A program made the position numbers and the translations under genes. From Adiantum capillus-veneris (Eukaryota > Streptophyta > Polypodiopsida > Polypodiales > Pteridaceae), in assembly GCA_014529385.2 (NCBI GenBank), contig CM043963.1, positions 107,946,412 through 108,010,411 on the forward strand: a stretch of 64,000 nt of DNA. The letters are read 5' to 3'. Positions 45,497 through 55,487 of the stretch are shown in pieces. Every line of letters starts with the position of its first letter. The first letter of the stretch is position 1. The notes below the pieces were generated by a model. That model saw only the letters and a program-made list of their open reading frames with translations. It was not told the DNA's origin and did no database searches.

Positions 45497-46455
45497 TTAA
45501 ATAGCTCCTAATTCCTTAAGCAATGAAGTATGCAAAGGGCATGGATCACTTAAGCCAGAATTTAATGCCTTCTTTGAAAGCTCGTAAAACCAACCGTTCC
45601 TCCACTCAAACTGCAAAAGAAAGCCTCATTCATGTTAACCACTATCACAGTTCTCGACACAGCATTAACCCGTAGAAACCGAGTACAACCAGAAAAGCTC
45701 ACCTCTTTCAAAGCAGTTGGAAAATGAGCTACTGAGCGAGCATACGCACATAACCTCGCTTCCACTCCGGCATCAAACGTCAGACTTTTAGCACTGGCTG
45801 CTGCTTCAGCAAGCTCCTTAATGAGAGCAACCACCTGGAGATGAAACAAATGAGATAAGTACTTGTTTACCAATAGTTAATTTTATGCAAACACTGTTCC
45901 TGTTCTCGAAACAGGAAATCTTATCCGATGGGAAAATTAGTTTGCCTCTCTCTCATGAATCAAACTTGCCAGCAGAATGGTAGCTCAGCTGATATGGTGC
46001 GTTCAAGTTGTGGGTTCTCATGCTAGAGTTTTGGAGGTCATCTTTGGAGGTCATCCAGCTGGGATTTTGTCCCGGTAGGCCACTTGCAGGCCTACTGGGT
46101 TCTCATGATAGAGTTTTGGAGGTCATGCGTCTAGATCAAGTGACTGAGGGCTTCTTTATCGCTGTGCCCACCCTTGTAAGGCTTTTCTAGGCATGTGGGA
46201 GGATTTTCCAAAGTTTATCCCAGTAGGCCACTTGTAGGCCTTCATGTTGGGAGCCCTATTTTATGCTTTTTAACTTCATATTCCAATTTATTTGGCATGG
46301 GGTATTTGTAGGTAGTCGGCCATTTTGTCTAGACCCCTATTATAGGGAGGGCACCCCCATTCTGGCAGAGTTATACAGCCTTGTATCTCTCTCTCTCTTA
46401 AATGCAGAGTTTGCTCAGCGGGGCTTGTCTTCTCTATCTCTTTCCTCCCCCCCCC

Positions 46456-46518
<63 letters not shown>

Positions 46519-46706
46519 AGGTCTCTTGGGATAGTTTCCTACGACATTAAAACTCTCTTCTTCTTCTTCTTCTTCTTCTTCTCTTGTCACCACAGCTTGA
46601 CATCTGAACCCCCGGCTGGCCAGCTCCTATTGCCTTTCAACATTGTGGCTGGCAAACCAGCACTACTAAAAGAGGGAGCCTTGCTTCGAAAGTAAAGCCT
46701 CAGCCA
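45497..46706 (-). CDS. 3' exons of an unidentified plant gene
   Basis: Three exon-like blocks with consensus splice sites. Exon a, 46706-46591, follows TTTGCAG and encodes WLRLYFRSKAPSFSSAGL plus WPAGGSDVK, with a GTGACA donor. Exon b, 45834-45703, follows CTCCAG, has 44 codons (VVALIKELAEAAASAKSLTF through SVAHFPTALKE) and a GTGAGC donor. Exon c, 45610-45497, follows TTTTGCAG and has 37 codons plus TAA (FEWRNGWFYELSKKAL, DPCPLHTSLLKELGAI). Exons b and c join in phase 0 across a 92-bp intron. Exon a ends in phase 2, so at least one small exon between a and b is missing from my reading. The sequence looks conserved and functional; I cannot name the family. Upstream exons are not seen, and the TE nest starts about 200 bp upstream of exon a. 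Confidence 0.7.
45975..46243 (+). repeat. Candidate tRNA-derived SINE in an intron
   Basis: TGGTAGCTCAGCTGA (about 45978) resembles a tRNA A box, and GGGTTCTCATGCTAGAG (46013) lies where a B box would be. The GGGTTCTCAT...TTTTGGAGGTCAT block repeats 85 bp later (46098-46127), and GTAGGCCACTTG.AGGCC recurs at about 46074 and 46225. It sits in the intron between exons a and b. The tRNA fold is incomplete, so it is not a tRNA gene. Confidence 0.4.
46449..46581. repeat. Poly-C, (CT)n and (TTC)n tracts
   Basis: A C homopolymer followed by a long CT run (to about 46517), then TTC repeats at about 46557-46581, all within the intron after exon a (plus-strand coordinates). Confidence 0.9.
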
Positions 46707-46869
46707 CTGCAAAGTTTCACAGTGTTTTGTATAAGTCATGTTTGTTCCTTGCCAGACACAATGTGCTTTGAACTCCGACCCACGGGTCCAAATCAAGTAT
46801 TGGAAGCACCACTTGCCCCTCTCTACTGCTCACATTCCTCTCTTTGGCTAAAGCATGTTGCATCACCCA

Positions 46870-47236
46870 CCAACAAACTAGAAGGATGCAACTTTTGCCA
46901 GTGTAGACTGTGCCGCACCGGCAAACTTCGTTGAGTCCTTGGTAGAATCATTGTCACTATTGTCCTTTTCAAGCTTGCCTTTGCCTTTATTCATTTGCAA
47001 GCTCTTACCTTTGCCTTTCGATATACATTCCCAAGACAAATGACCACAATTGTAACTCTGGCTCCGAGACTACTTTTTAGCCTCCAATACAGCATGCATT
47101 GATTCATCACTTCTCGAAACTTGAAACTTGCCTTGGGAGAGTAAGGTAGCTTCCTTCTCGACGAGAAAAGAGCTAAGATCATCAAAATCCAGCTTTTCCT
47201 TCTTGATTTGCAAGCGTAATGCCCATGCACTATCTT
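46870..47236 (-). pseudogene. Copia gag, 3' part, split by the gypsy insertion
   Basis: The minus strand reads WALRLQIKKEKLDFDDLSSF, then SYNCGHLSWECISKGKGK, a zinc knuckle whose first Cys is Ser, then KLEKDNSDNDSTKDSTKF. The 5' part of the same gag lies at 60096-60480. The two halves meet at the duplicated ATCTT, so the gypsy element landed inside this gag. No pol follows to the left; the fragment ends near the host exon region. Confidence 0.7.
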
Positions 47237-48471
47237 TGTCACGTGACACATCCAACCCTATGTGTCCGTGGACAGGCTACACCATAGCAGGGTTCCCGTC
47301 AGTCCAGTCACTTTAGATTAGTAGTGATCTGGCACTTTTGTGAGTCTATTCGTAGACCGTGCATGTCCAGTCACTTAGTGTAGATGCATATCCTCTGGTT
47401 GCGCACCGCATTAGCATGAGCATTTCCATCAGATTCCATCAGAGTCAAATTGGGGATTTTTCAAGTGACTTTATCCTATTTTTCCTTATATTTAACATTT
47501 TTCATTTATTTATTAAGTGACTTTTGTTGGGTACTCAGTAAGGCAAATTGGGTAAGTTAATATATAAGCAAACCCAAGTTAGCACAAATTGGCAGATGAA
47601 CAAGGAGCACAGCAGGCTTCCCCAAGCAACAAGTGTCGCTCCCTCTCTCAGCAAGACCCTCCCCAAGCCCTTGGCGAGGCCACTCCATCAGCCAGCGTTT
47701 TCACCATCGCTTGCCCTCTCCCTCCCTTGGCGCTTCCCAGAATCAGCCCATCGCCATCCATGTCCCCACTTGCCTGGCGTTTTTACCATCAACCGGCAGC
47801 AGCTCCCACAGTTTACTAACGCTAGCAACCCTTGCAGATTCTCAGCGAATTCAGCCTCAAAACGCAGCAAAGCTTCAGCCCTTCAGCCTGTGGAAAACCA
47901 GCGTTTTTATCTTCAGTTTCAGCCATTGAAAAACGCAGCAGATCCTCAGCGTTTTCAGCCGGCAACAGTCCCATCAAAAACGCAACCTAACCCTTGATCT
48001 CCGCGTTTTATTTCAGCCTAGAACCATCGGCCAAAACAGGGATTTTCAGCCACAAGAATCAGTCCCAAGATCACCCAAATCTTCAGCCATCAAGCCTTTG
48101 TGGACAGCAGATAAAAGAGCATCGAATTCAGCCCTAAGGTCTTCATCGTCGTCATCGACAGAGCCCCCATTTGCATCAGTCCATTGCATATGCATAGTAC
48201 ACCTTTGTGCAATCAAAGTAGACCACTCTCGCCGGCGAAAGTGGGGCCTTCGGAGGAGGGTTTTACAACCTCTCGGGTGTCGTATCTCTTTTCTCTCCTT
48301 CTCTCAGTCTCATTCACTGGCACGCACAATATCCACTCACTTTGTTCGTGATCATAGCACTCTCCATAAAGACGGAAGGCTCTCTCCTTCCCTAAGAACT
48401 AAAAGGAACCTTGAGCAAATATAGATCACTAATCTTGAGAAAATACAACATTCATTCCGCTGCACCTTACA
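47237..48471 (+). repeat. 5' LTR of the gypsy element
   Basis: 1235 bp, TGTCACGTGACACATCC to GCACCTTACA. TATATAAG at 47561-47568 is a likely core promoter. The ORFs inside it recur in the 3' LTR and are not genes. Confidence 0.95.
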
Positions 48472-48484
48472 TTGGTATCAGAGC
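48472..48484 (+). other. Primer binding site of the gypsy element
   Basis: TTGGTATCAGAGC, complementary to initiator tRNA-Met, directly after the LTR. Confidence 0.95.
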
Positions 48485-48821
48485 TTTGGAAGTGTTATGC
48501 ATTACTCAAGAAAGAACCACAAGAATATTTTTTTTTCTTGTTACGGTCGCACGAACCCAAGTTTACTTGGGCGTGGCGATTCCTAATCGTGTTTTGTTGA
48601 AGAGTGACAGGAATCCCAAGAAAGAAGGGCTTGTCCAGCCTCCCCTTGTGTCTCCTTTCACTCGTTGAGAGCGGACCGTGCACTTAGCGGCCGGCCAATC
48701 TACGTGAGGTGGGAAAAAGCAACCTTGGTGTGAGCGCAAGGCCGCCAAGGGGTACGCCCGCAGAAAGGAGTAGAACTCAGGTGAAGAGAAGATCCTTCTC
48801 CAACGCGATTTGCAAGCAAAA

Positions 48822-48930
48822 GAACACCTCAAGAACCTCAAGAACCTCAAGATCCTCAAGAACCCAAGATTCTCACGAATCAAGGACCTCAAGAACCTCA
48901 AGACCCTCAAGAACCCAAGTTCCTCGCGAG
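48822..48930 (+). repeat. CCTCAAGAA tandem repeat in the gypsy leader
   Basis: About ten units of the 9-bp motif CTCAAGAAC and variants, in the untranslated leader just before gag. Confidence 0.8.
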
Positions 48931-48954
48931 CTTAAGACCCCAAGATCATAGTGC

Positions 48955-49998
48955 ATGGTCGTCACCCGAAGCGGAATGGATACTTCGCATACAGGTGATG
49001 AGCATGAGAGAGGCGACGAAAACTCGTCCCCACCCGGAGATGATTTCTTCAACCCTCCCCCTTCGCCATCTATGCCACCAAGTGCACCAAACCCTATGGA
49101 GGCAATGGTCAAGCACATGATGGCCATGATGGATAGACAATAAGCAAATCGCCTTGCTCAGGAACGTGAGCGCGATGAAAGAAACGCAAAACTTGCCGCA
49201 AAACAAGAAGAAAATCGACTTGCTTTCGAACGCGAGCGCGATGAACGAGAAGCTCGAAGGGAGATTCGCAATCAAGAATTTATTTCCCACATGCTAGCCT
49301 CGAAGACCGAACCACCCAAAGATCGTGGGAGTTCCTCTAGTGGTGCAAGCCACGATGCGGATTCCAACAACCCAGTCACCGAAAAGTTGACTTTCAGTAA
49401 GTATGATGGTAAGATGGATGCTACGGTGATTCATTCTTGGTTGCATCAATTTAATGTTTATTTTGCGACAACTAAGAGAACAAGAAATAGCAAAGTTTTG
49501 ACGGCAGCTATGTACCTTGCCGCTGATGCCATCAATTGATACCATGCATGGCAAGAGGCACGGCTAGCCGCGCACCTAGAGGCAGCCGACGATTTCACGC
49601 CCCTCTCTTTTAGTTGGGCTGATTTCCAAGACAAGCTCAAGGCGAGGTTTATGCCACCTCAGAACCTCGCACGATTGAAAGAGGATTGGCGTAATCTCAA
49701 GCAACATGGTATGCCAGTAATGTCTTTTTCTAACCGTGTTTTGCAGCTAGGCACTCAATTACGCAAGTCGGATGATGAGCACAAAGAGGCTTTTCTCTTT
49801 GGGTTAGACGAATACATCAAGTTTGATGTTGAAGTCTTTGACCCTGCAGATCTCAACAAGGCAGTAGCAATCGCTCTCGCCCAAGAGATGAAGCACAACA
49901 AGGGAAAGCCTAAGGAGAACAAGTCTTCTCAAGGGACATCTCAGAATTCCCAGAACACACAAAATGGTAAGAACGGTAAGAATGGTAAGAATGGCTAG
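48955..49998 (+). pseudogene. Gypsy gag with two in-frame stops
   Basis: Starts MVVTRSGMDTSHTGDEHERG. The frame is broken by TAA at 49141-49143 and by TGA at 49537-49539, where a Trp codon is likely (AIN*YHAWQEA). Between them is a charged helical stretch (AQERERDERNAKLAAKQEEN). The Retrotrans_gag core follows (FSWADFQDKLKARFMPPQN, VLQLGTQLRKSDDEHKEAFL). It ends in a Gly-Lys-Asn repeat at a frameshift near 49990. Both stops are single-base changes, consistent with decay after insertion. Confidence 0.85.
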
Positions 49999-50593
49999 CC
50001 CTTCTTCCTCTAATTCCTCGGAAAAGAACTCTAACAATGAATCTAAGGGTAAAGCTAAAGCACCTGCAAAACCTAAGCTAACCCCTGATGAAAAAGCTTC
50101 ACAAGGAATTATAGGAGGATACATCACAGCTGAAGAACAAGAGATTTATGCTAAAGAAGGTAGATGTTTTCAATGTCATGTCAAGGGTCACATTAAGAAG
50201 GCCTGTCCTAAGACAGTCCCACCTAAGGAACCAAAGGCACCCACAACTACCACAAACTCTGTCACAACACAACTTGCATCTTCTCATGACTCTGACACAC
50301 ACATTGATGAATCTCTCTTGAAGTGTTATGGTCATGTAAAAGGGTAGCGTTTTATCATATTGTTTGATCCAGGCAGTATGCATGATGTGATTAGTCCCCT
50401 TCTCATTGAGAGAGCCCGCCTAGAGGTTAGTCAAAAAACTCCTCTCGAGGAGTCTGGCTTCGCTCCTAGTATGGACTCTTTCATCACGAAGGAGTGCCTT
50501 GATGTGCTTTTTACCGTTCAACAAGCTTCTTTCCGTAGGAAATTTCTTGTATCTCCTCTCTCAGGATGTGATATGATTTTAGGCATTAAATGG
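49964..50593 (+). pseudogene. Gypsy nucleocapsid zinc knuckle and start of protease
   Basis: Continues the gag in the next frame: CFQCHVKGHIKKACPK zinc knuckle (about 50167-50214), a TAG at 50345-50347, then the retropepsin-like region ILFDPGSMHDVIS (about 50359) and GCDMILGIKW (about 50567). The active site reads D-P-G where D-S/T-G is usual. The frame stops at the copia insertion; its continuation resumes at 55488 with [12 protein letters not shown]. Confidence 0.75.
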
Positions 50594-50887
50594 TGTTGAG
50601 CGCGCGGCGGTGTGTACAAGTGATAGAGCACGCGAAGATGTGCAGGCCTTGAGGCTTGAAGCAGAGGCACTGTGCTGCAGAAGGGAAGCGCTAGCAGAAC
50701 GAAGAGGGAGAGAGAGAGAGCTCACGTTTTTGGGGAAAACTCAATAAGTGAGTTTTGGGTTTTCCCACTTTTATTATAAGTGACCTTTAAAAAATGTGTC
50801 CAGGTTCAATATGAACCTGGACAATATTGAACCTGGACAAAGTATAAAAATGTACAAAAAGGGGTTATTTAGGCCTTTAACCCAACA
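50594..50887 (-). repeat. 3' LTR of the nested copia (left copy)
   Basis: 294 bp, TGTTGAGCGCGCGG to TTTAACCCAACA on the plus strand. It carries a ~30-bp segment with inverted GGTTCAATATGAACC and TATTGAACC that the other LTR lacks. Confidence 0.93.
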
Positions 50888-50922
50888 ACCTCCCACTTAA
50901 AGGCATAAATGACGCCTTTAAG

Positions 50923-52092
50923 TTAACCAACTCCCACCAGCTGTATGCAATGCTCATGTTGAGCCTTAGCAAGACTCTTGGTGAGAACATCTACAGGGTT
51001 ATCCTGTGTGCGAATCTTAGTCAAGGTGACTAGACCATCCTCCAATACCTGTCGTATGAAGTGGTATCGCACATCAATGTGCTTTGTCCGTGCATGAAAC
51101 ATGGCATTCTTGGCCAAATAGACAGCACTTTGGCTATCACATCCCAAGACAAGAGTACTAGCAGGCATACCAAGCTCTTTGGCAAGTCTACCCAACCATA
51201 TGGCCTCTTTAGAAGCCTCAATGGCTGAAATATATTCAGCCTCACTAGTACTCAATGCCACAATTTTCTGCAGTCGTGAACACCAAGAGACAACACCACC
51301 AACAATAGCAAACACATAGCCACTAGTGGACTTCCTGGTATCCAAGTCACATGCTATATCTGCATCACAATAGCCCTGCAACTTCAGGTCACTTTTGCCA
51401 TAGCATATACACCTAGATTGTGTACCTGACAAGTATCTCAAAATGCATTTCACAGCTTCCCAATGTGCTTTGCCGGGATTGGACATGTATCTACTAACAA
51501 TTCCCACCGCATGGGCAATGTCAGGACGAGTGGCAACCATAGCATACATAAGAGAACCACAAGCTGATGCATAAGGGATTCCCTTCATAGCATTCACTGC
51601 CACGTCATCCTTTGGGCAATCGGCTTTGCTAAGTTTTGTGTGTGGAAGTAAAGGTACTCCAAGTGACTTAGCTTCAGCCATGTTAAACCTGTCAAGTACT
51701 TTAGCAATGTACTTTTCTTGAGATAAGAAGAGCAATTTCAGCTTTCTATCTCTCTTGATTCTCATGCCCAAGATGTGCTCAACATCACCTAAATCCTTCA
51801 TTGCAAAAGCTGAATTCAGCTGACGTTTAAGAGCATCAATGGTAGACTTATGCTTCCCAGCAATCAACATATCATCTACATATAGCACAAGGATTATAAG
51901 ACTTCCATCATTATCCTTCTTTGTATACAAACAACGGTCTGAATGGCTGCGTTTAAAGCCTTGAGACGGCATAAATGTATCAAACTTTTTGTACCACTGA
52001 CGTGATGACTGCCTCAAACCATACAGTGCCCTTCTTAGTTTGCATACAAGTTCCTTTCTATCAGAAACTACAAAACCCTCAGGTTGCTTCAT
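50923..52092 (-). pseudogene. Nested copia RT C-terminal half and RNase H
   Basis: 389 codons. RT part: KQPEGFVVSDRKELVCKL, ALYGLRQSSRQWYKKF, catalytic LYVDDMLIAG. RNase H: GYCDADIACDLDTRKSTSGY, STSEAEYISAIEASKEAIWL with the catalytic Glu kept, CDSQSAVYLAKN with the catalytic Asp kept, and SRTKHIDVRYH-like RTKHIDVRYHF. It is open to the final stop. Unlike the copia at 3.9-8.1 kb, its catalytic residues are intact. The N-terminal RT half is in another frame because of an indel at about 52090. Confidence 0.9.
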
Positions 52093-52631
52093 GTAGATAT
52101 CTTCATCAATGTCACCATGAAGAAAAGTTGTATTTGATTCAATTCTAAGTCGAGCACTGCAACGAGAGCAAAAAGGACACGCAATGTCGTAAGCTTTACA
52201 ACAGGAGAAAAGATCTCTTGAAAGTCAATCCCCTCTTTCTGTGCATACCCTTTGGCAACTAACCTTGCTTTATACTTGGGCTTTCCATCAACACATTTGA
52301 CCTTGTAAACCCATTTGTTAGGAAGAGCCTTTCTTCCTTTAGGCAATGGCACAAGATCCCAAGTATTGTTTGCATACAAAGATTTGATTTCCTCTTGCAT
52401 CGCAAGCTCCCACTTACTGCTTAACTCACATGATTTTGCCTCTTTATATGTAAGAGGCTCTCCCTCATCTCTCAACATAACATGATGCAAAGAGGGGTCA
52501 AAGCGTTGTATCAACCTTCTGACACGAGTAGACCTACGTACCCAATGATCTACATTCTCAGGCACAGGTTCTACATCAGGAGGCAACTCATTTTCAGCAT
52601 GCTCATGCTGCTGAAAATCATTTTCAGCCAT
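52089..52631 (-). pseudogene. Nested copia RT N-terminal half
   Basis: Contains the linker after integrase and the RT start: SLYANNTWDLVPLPKGRKAL, KYKARLVAKGYAQKEGIDFQ and EIFSPVVKLTTLRVLFAL. Frame is lost just before the FLHGD-type motif, which is present in the neighbouring frame. Confidence 0.88.
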
Positions 52632-53239
52632 GACAGGTGGCTGTCCATCCTCATTTGGGCATCTAAACCATGTCCTACCTCTTCTGGCTCAAGGTTAACC
52701 GGCTGATTATCAATTTCAGCTTGCGGTAATGCATCCTGAGGCTCTTTTTCAACATCAATAACTGGCAAGAGAGGCTGAAATTTGACCGATTTCTTGTCAA
52801 TTTCAGAAGATGTAGCATTTTTCAGCAATTTAGCCTCATTGAACACTACATCTCGGCTGCGTACTACCCTCTTAAACTGAGGCAACCATATCCTGTAGCC
52901 CATTTCACCCTCTTCCCCATAACCTAAGAAGAGTCCTTGGATGGACTTGGCATCTAGCTTTGTCCTCAAGTCATTACGAACATGAACAAAAGCCTCACAG
53001 CCAAACACTCTCAAATGATCATAAGAGGCACGTTTGCCATACCAAACCTCCTCTAGAATGTCATTTTTTAGCGTACTATTAGGAGAGCGATTGCATACAT
53101 GAACTGCAGTTTTCAAAGCCTCTCCCCAAAACCCATGAGGGAGATTAGCCGTGGACAACATGCAACGCACTCTCTCACATAAAGTACGGTTATACCTCTC
53201 AGCCACACCATTAGAAGATGGATTATAAGGGGCTGTCAA
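52571..53239 (-). pseudogene. Nested copia integrase C-terminal part
   Basis: Begins TAPYNPSSNGVAERYNRTL, which holds the catalytic Glu of the D,D,E triad. It continues through FWGEALKTAVHVCNRSPN and GYRIWLPQFKRVVRSRDVVF and ends in a variable linker. Confidence 0.88.
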
Positions 53240-53799
53240 CTCCCTTTTAATCCCATATTCTTCGCAATAACGCTGAAATTCAGCAGACGTGTACTCTCCC
53301 CATTGTCAGATCTCGGACATTTAAGCTTACTACCCTTTTGCGTGGTCACAAAAGCATGAAACCTCTTAAATGCATTAAATGTCTCACTCTTATTCTTTAA
53401 CAAATATGCCCAGCCTTTCCTAGTGCAATCATCAATGAATGTAACAAAGTATGATGCACCACCAAAAGACTTAACAGGCATTGAACATACATCGGAGTGA
53501 ATTAAATCAAGAGCATTAGCTTTGCGCGAGACACCATAATAATAAGAAGACTTCCTTTGTTTACCATACAAACAGTCGTTACAAAAATCTAACTTGGTGC
53601 CCTTTACATCAACCCTCTTCAAAAAGAAGAGCACATCAAGTCCCTTCTGGCTCATATGGCCAAGTCTTTTGTGCCACAACTCCAAATGAGAAGCAACTTC
53701 GGCCACTGCAAGAAACTTGCCAGGCAAAGCTTTGCCATGTAAATAGTACAATGTACCACTCTTGCATCCCTTGACAATGAGCATTGATCCCTTAAGCAA
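53236..53799 (-). pseudogene. Nested copia GAG-pre-integrase and integrase core
   Basis: LWHKRLGHMSQKGLDVL, zinc-binding FCNDCLYGKQ, LIHSDVCSMPVKSFGGASYF and CPRSDNGE, with both Asp residues present. A single-base loss in the G run after RSDNG shifts the frame; the last ~20 codons are out of frame. Confidence 0.88.
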
Positions 53800-53802
53800 C
53801 TT

Positions 53803-54507
53803 CTATGAACCTCCAACAAAAATGGTTGTATAACCCTGTGCATCCATCTGGCCAACAGACAATAGACTCTTCTTGATGCCTGGTACATACCTTACATCTT
53901 TAAGCATAAACTCTTGGCCATTGTTTAATGCCAAGCGCACAGTGTCCATTCCTTCAATGTCACAAGCATGGTTATCCCCAAGGTAAACCTTGCCATACTT
54001 GCCTGCATGATAAGAAGCAAAACTCTCCACAGATGGAGTCACATGAAATGAGGCACCCGAGTCTACTATCCAAGACTGTGTAAGGCCATTTGCACTAAGC
54101 AATGCATCAATGACATCTCTACGTGAGATAAGCATGTCTTCTGCATTTGCTACAACAAAATCTGAAGAGCATGAAGCTACAACCAAGATCTCCTCACTGT
54201 CGGATAACTCTGTGATAACCACACTAGAGGATACATTGACAGTCTCCGAGTCCTTGGAGAAGGTACCTGTTGATTTTTCCCCTTTCTTATCTTCTGTCTT
54301 CTTCTTCTCCTGTGATTCCTTCTTTCTTTCCTGCTCTTTCTTGAAATACCTGCAATCTGGCTTCTTATGGCCTTTTCTGCCACACTGGTAACAAGTCACA
54401 TCCTTATCCCTAGACTTGCTTTTGCTCCTGTTTTGAGTCTTGGTACCTGTATTTTGCTTCTGACTTCTGCCTCTTGCATTGTAAGCAGAATCCAACTTCC
54501 CCACCAC
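53803..54507 (-). pseudogene. Nested copia zinc knuckle and protease
   Basis: 234 codons with zinc knuckle CYQCGRKGHKKPDC (about residues 38-51), a Lys/Glu-rich linker, and protease active site WIVDSGASFHVTPSVESF (about 145-162). A stop lies between this frame and the pre-integrase frame. Confidence 0.88.
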
Positions 54508-54523
54508 TACACTTGCGTCTTCC

Positions 54524-54709
54524 TCATTTAAGATGGAGCCTCGCCGGCATATCCTCAGGCTTTACAGCCAAAAGGCCATCCTCACAATCCTTGAGGAACA
54601 AAATCCCCTGCATCCTGTCCTGCCATAGGTCGAAACCTGTACCATCAAATCGCTTGATTTCCATCAAGCTCTTGGTATCAGACGACAAGGAAGTAGAGGC
54701 CATTTCCAC
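54524..54709 (-). pseudogene. Nested copia gag start, internally deleted
   Basis: Starts MEMASTSLSSDTKSLMEIKR and has RFDGTGFDLWQDRMQGIL, the usual copia gag opening, but stops after about 61 codons. The zinc-knuckle frame begins only ~20 bp later, so most of the UBN2-type gag domain (roughly 150 residues in relatives) is missing. Without it no particle could form from this copy. Confidence 0.85.
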
Positions 54710-54773
54710 GGATAAAAATGCAGCAGAAAGTGTCTACACAAAATCAGAAAATTTCCAGTGATCACAATGTACC

Positions 54774-55206
54774 GCACGTTGCATACAATGTGCTGAAAAT
54801 TTCAGCGATTAACAAGTATCCCTAATGCGTACTTGCATAAACCCACAAAAGACGTACATAAACCTCAATTTGTGTACATAAAAACAATCCAATTCTGAAT
54901 TTTCTGCAAATTTACTGTTTTGGCGTATCAATTTGCATCAAATGGACCTATTTTGAGTGGGAAAAGCAAGGGGCATTCACGGGAATCGATTTAGAACACC
55001 TGCGTTTTGCTGTTTTGACCTATAATTTTCTGGTTTTTACATGTTTTGACCTAATTTCAGCCTGTTTTAGGCTGTTTTGGAAACCCTAATCACCCTAGGT
55101 GACACCGGAAGCTAGGGGCTTCACGATGAAAGCGGAAATTTGACGCGAGAGAAGCCTTTCGCCTGCTGTCCAGCCACCTGCGCAAAGCTTCTGAAACCCT
55201 AATCTG
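54774..55206 (-). other. Untranslated leader of the nested copia
   Basis: Region between the primer site and gag on the minus strand. AT-rich, no ORF of note. Confidence 0.6.
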
Positions 55207-55218
55207 GCTCTGATACCA
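55207..55218 (-). other. Primer binding site of the nested copia
   Basis: GCTCTGATACCA on the plus strand, complement of TGGTATCAGAGC. Confidence 0.93.
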
Positions 55219-55219
55219 G

Positions 55220-55487
55220 TATTTGAGCGCGTGGCGGTGTGTGCAAGTGATAGAGCGCGCGAAGATGTGCAGGCCTTGAGGCTTGAAGCGAAGGCACTCT
55301 GCTGCAGAAGGGAAGCGCTAGCAGAACGAAGAGGAAGAGAGAGAGAGCTCACGTTTTCGGGGAAAACTCAATAAGTGAGTTTTGGGTTTTCCCACTTTTA
55401 TTATAAGTGACCTTTAAAAAATGTGTCCACGTTCATACAAAGTATAAAAATGTACAAAAAGGGGTTCTTTAGGCCTTTAACCCAACA
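55220..55487 (-). repeat. 5' LTR of the nested copia (right copy)
   Basis: About 268 bp. Its outer end reads TATTTGAGCGCG versus TGTTGAGCGCG in the left LTR, so the terminal TG is altered. Confidence 0.9.

Larger units (their letters stand above)
50594..55487 (-). mobile_element. Nested Ty1/copia element (Tork-like), minus strand
   Basis: LTRs at 50594-50887 and 55220-55487. TSD AATGG at 50589-50593 and 55488-55492. A primer-site complement GCTCTGATACCA (55207-55218) lies beside the right LTR, and a purine tract (complement of ACCTCCCACTTAAAGG) beside the left one. It is inserted inside the gypsy protease/RT region. gag is internally deleted, and pol has a few single-base frameshifts but intact catalytic motifs. 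By eye about a dozen substitutions separate the LTRs. Confidence 0.95.

Noticed and set aside
45975-46060. tRNA gene
   Set aside because: The A and B boxes are imperfect and no cloverleaf with a proper acceptor stem can be drawn by eye; a SINE fits better.
46263-46695. Two ORFs of ~95 codons
   Set aside because: They translate CT and TTC simple repeats in the intron of the minus-strand gene.
47548-47997. 149-codon Pro/Ser-rich ORF and its copy at 59240-59641
   Set aside because: Both lie inside the gypsy LTRs and differ only as the LTRs do. No domain, and no reason to expect a protein there.
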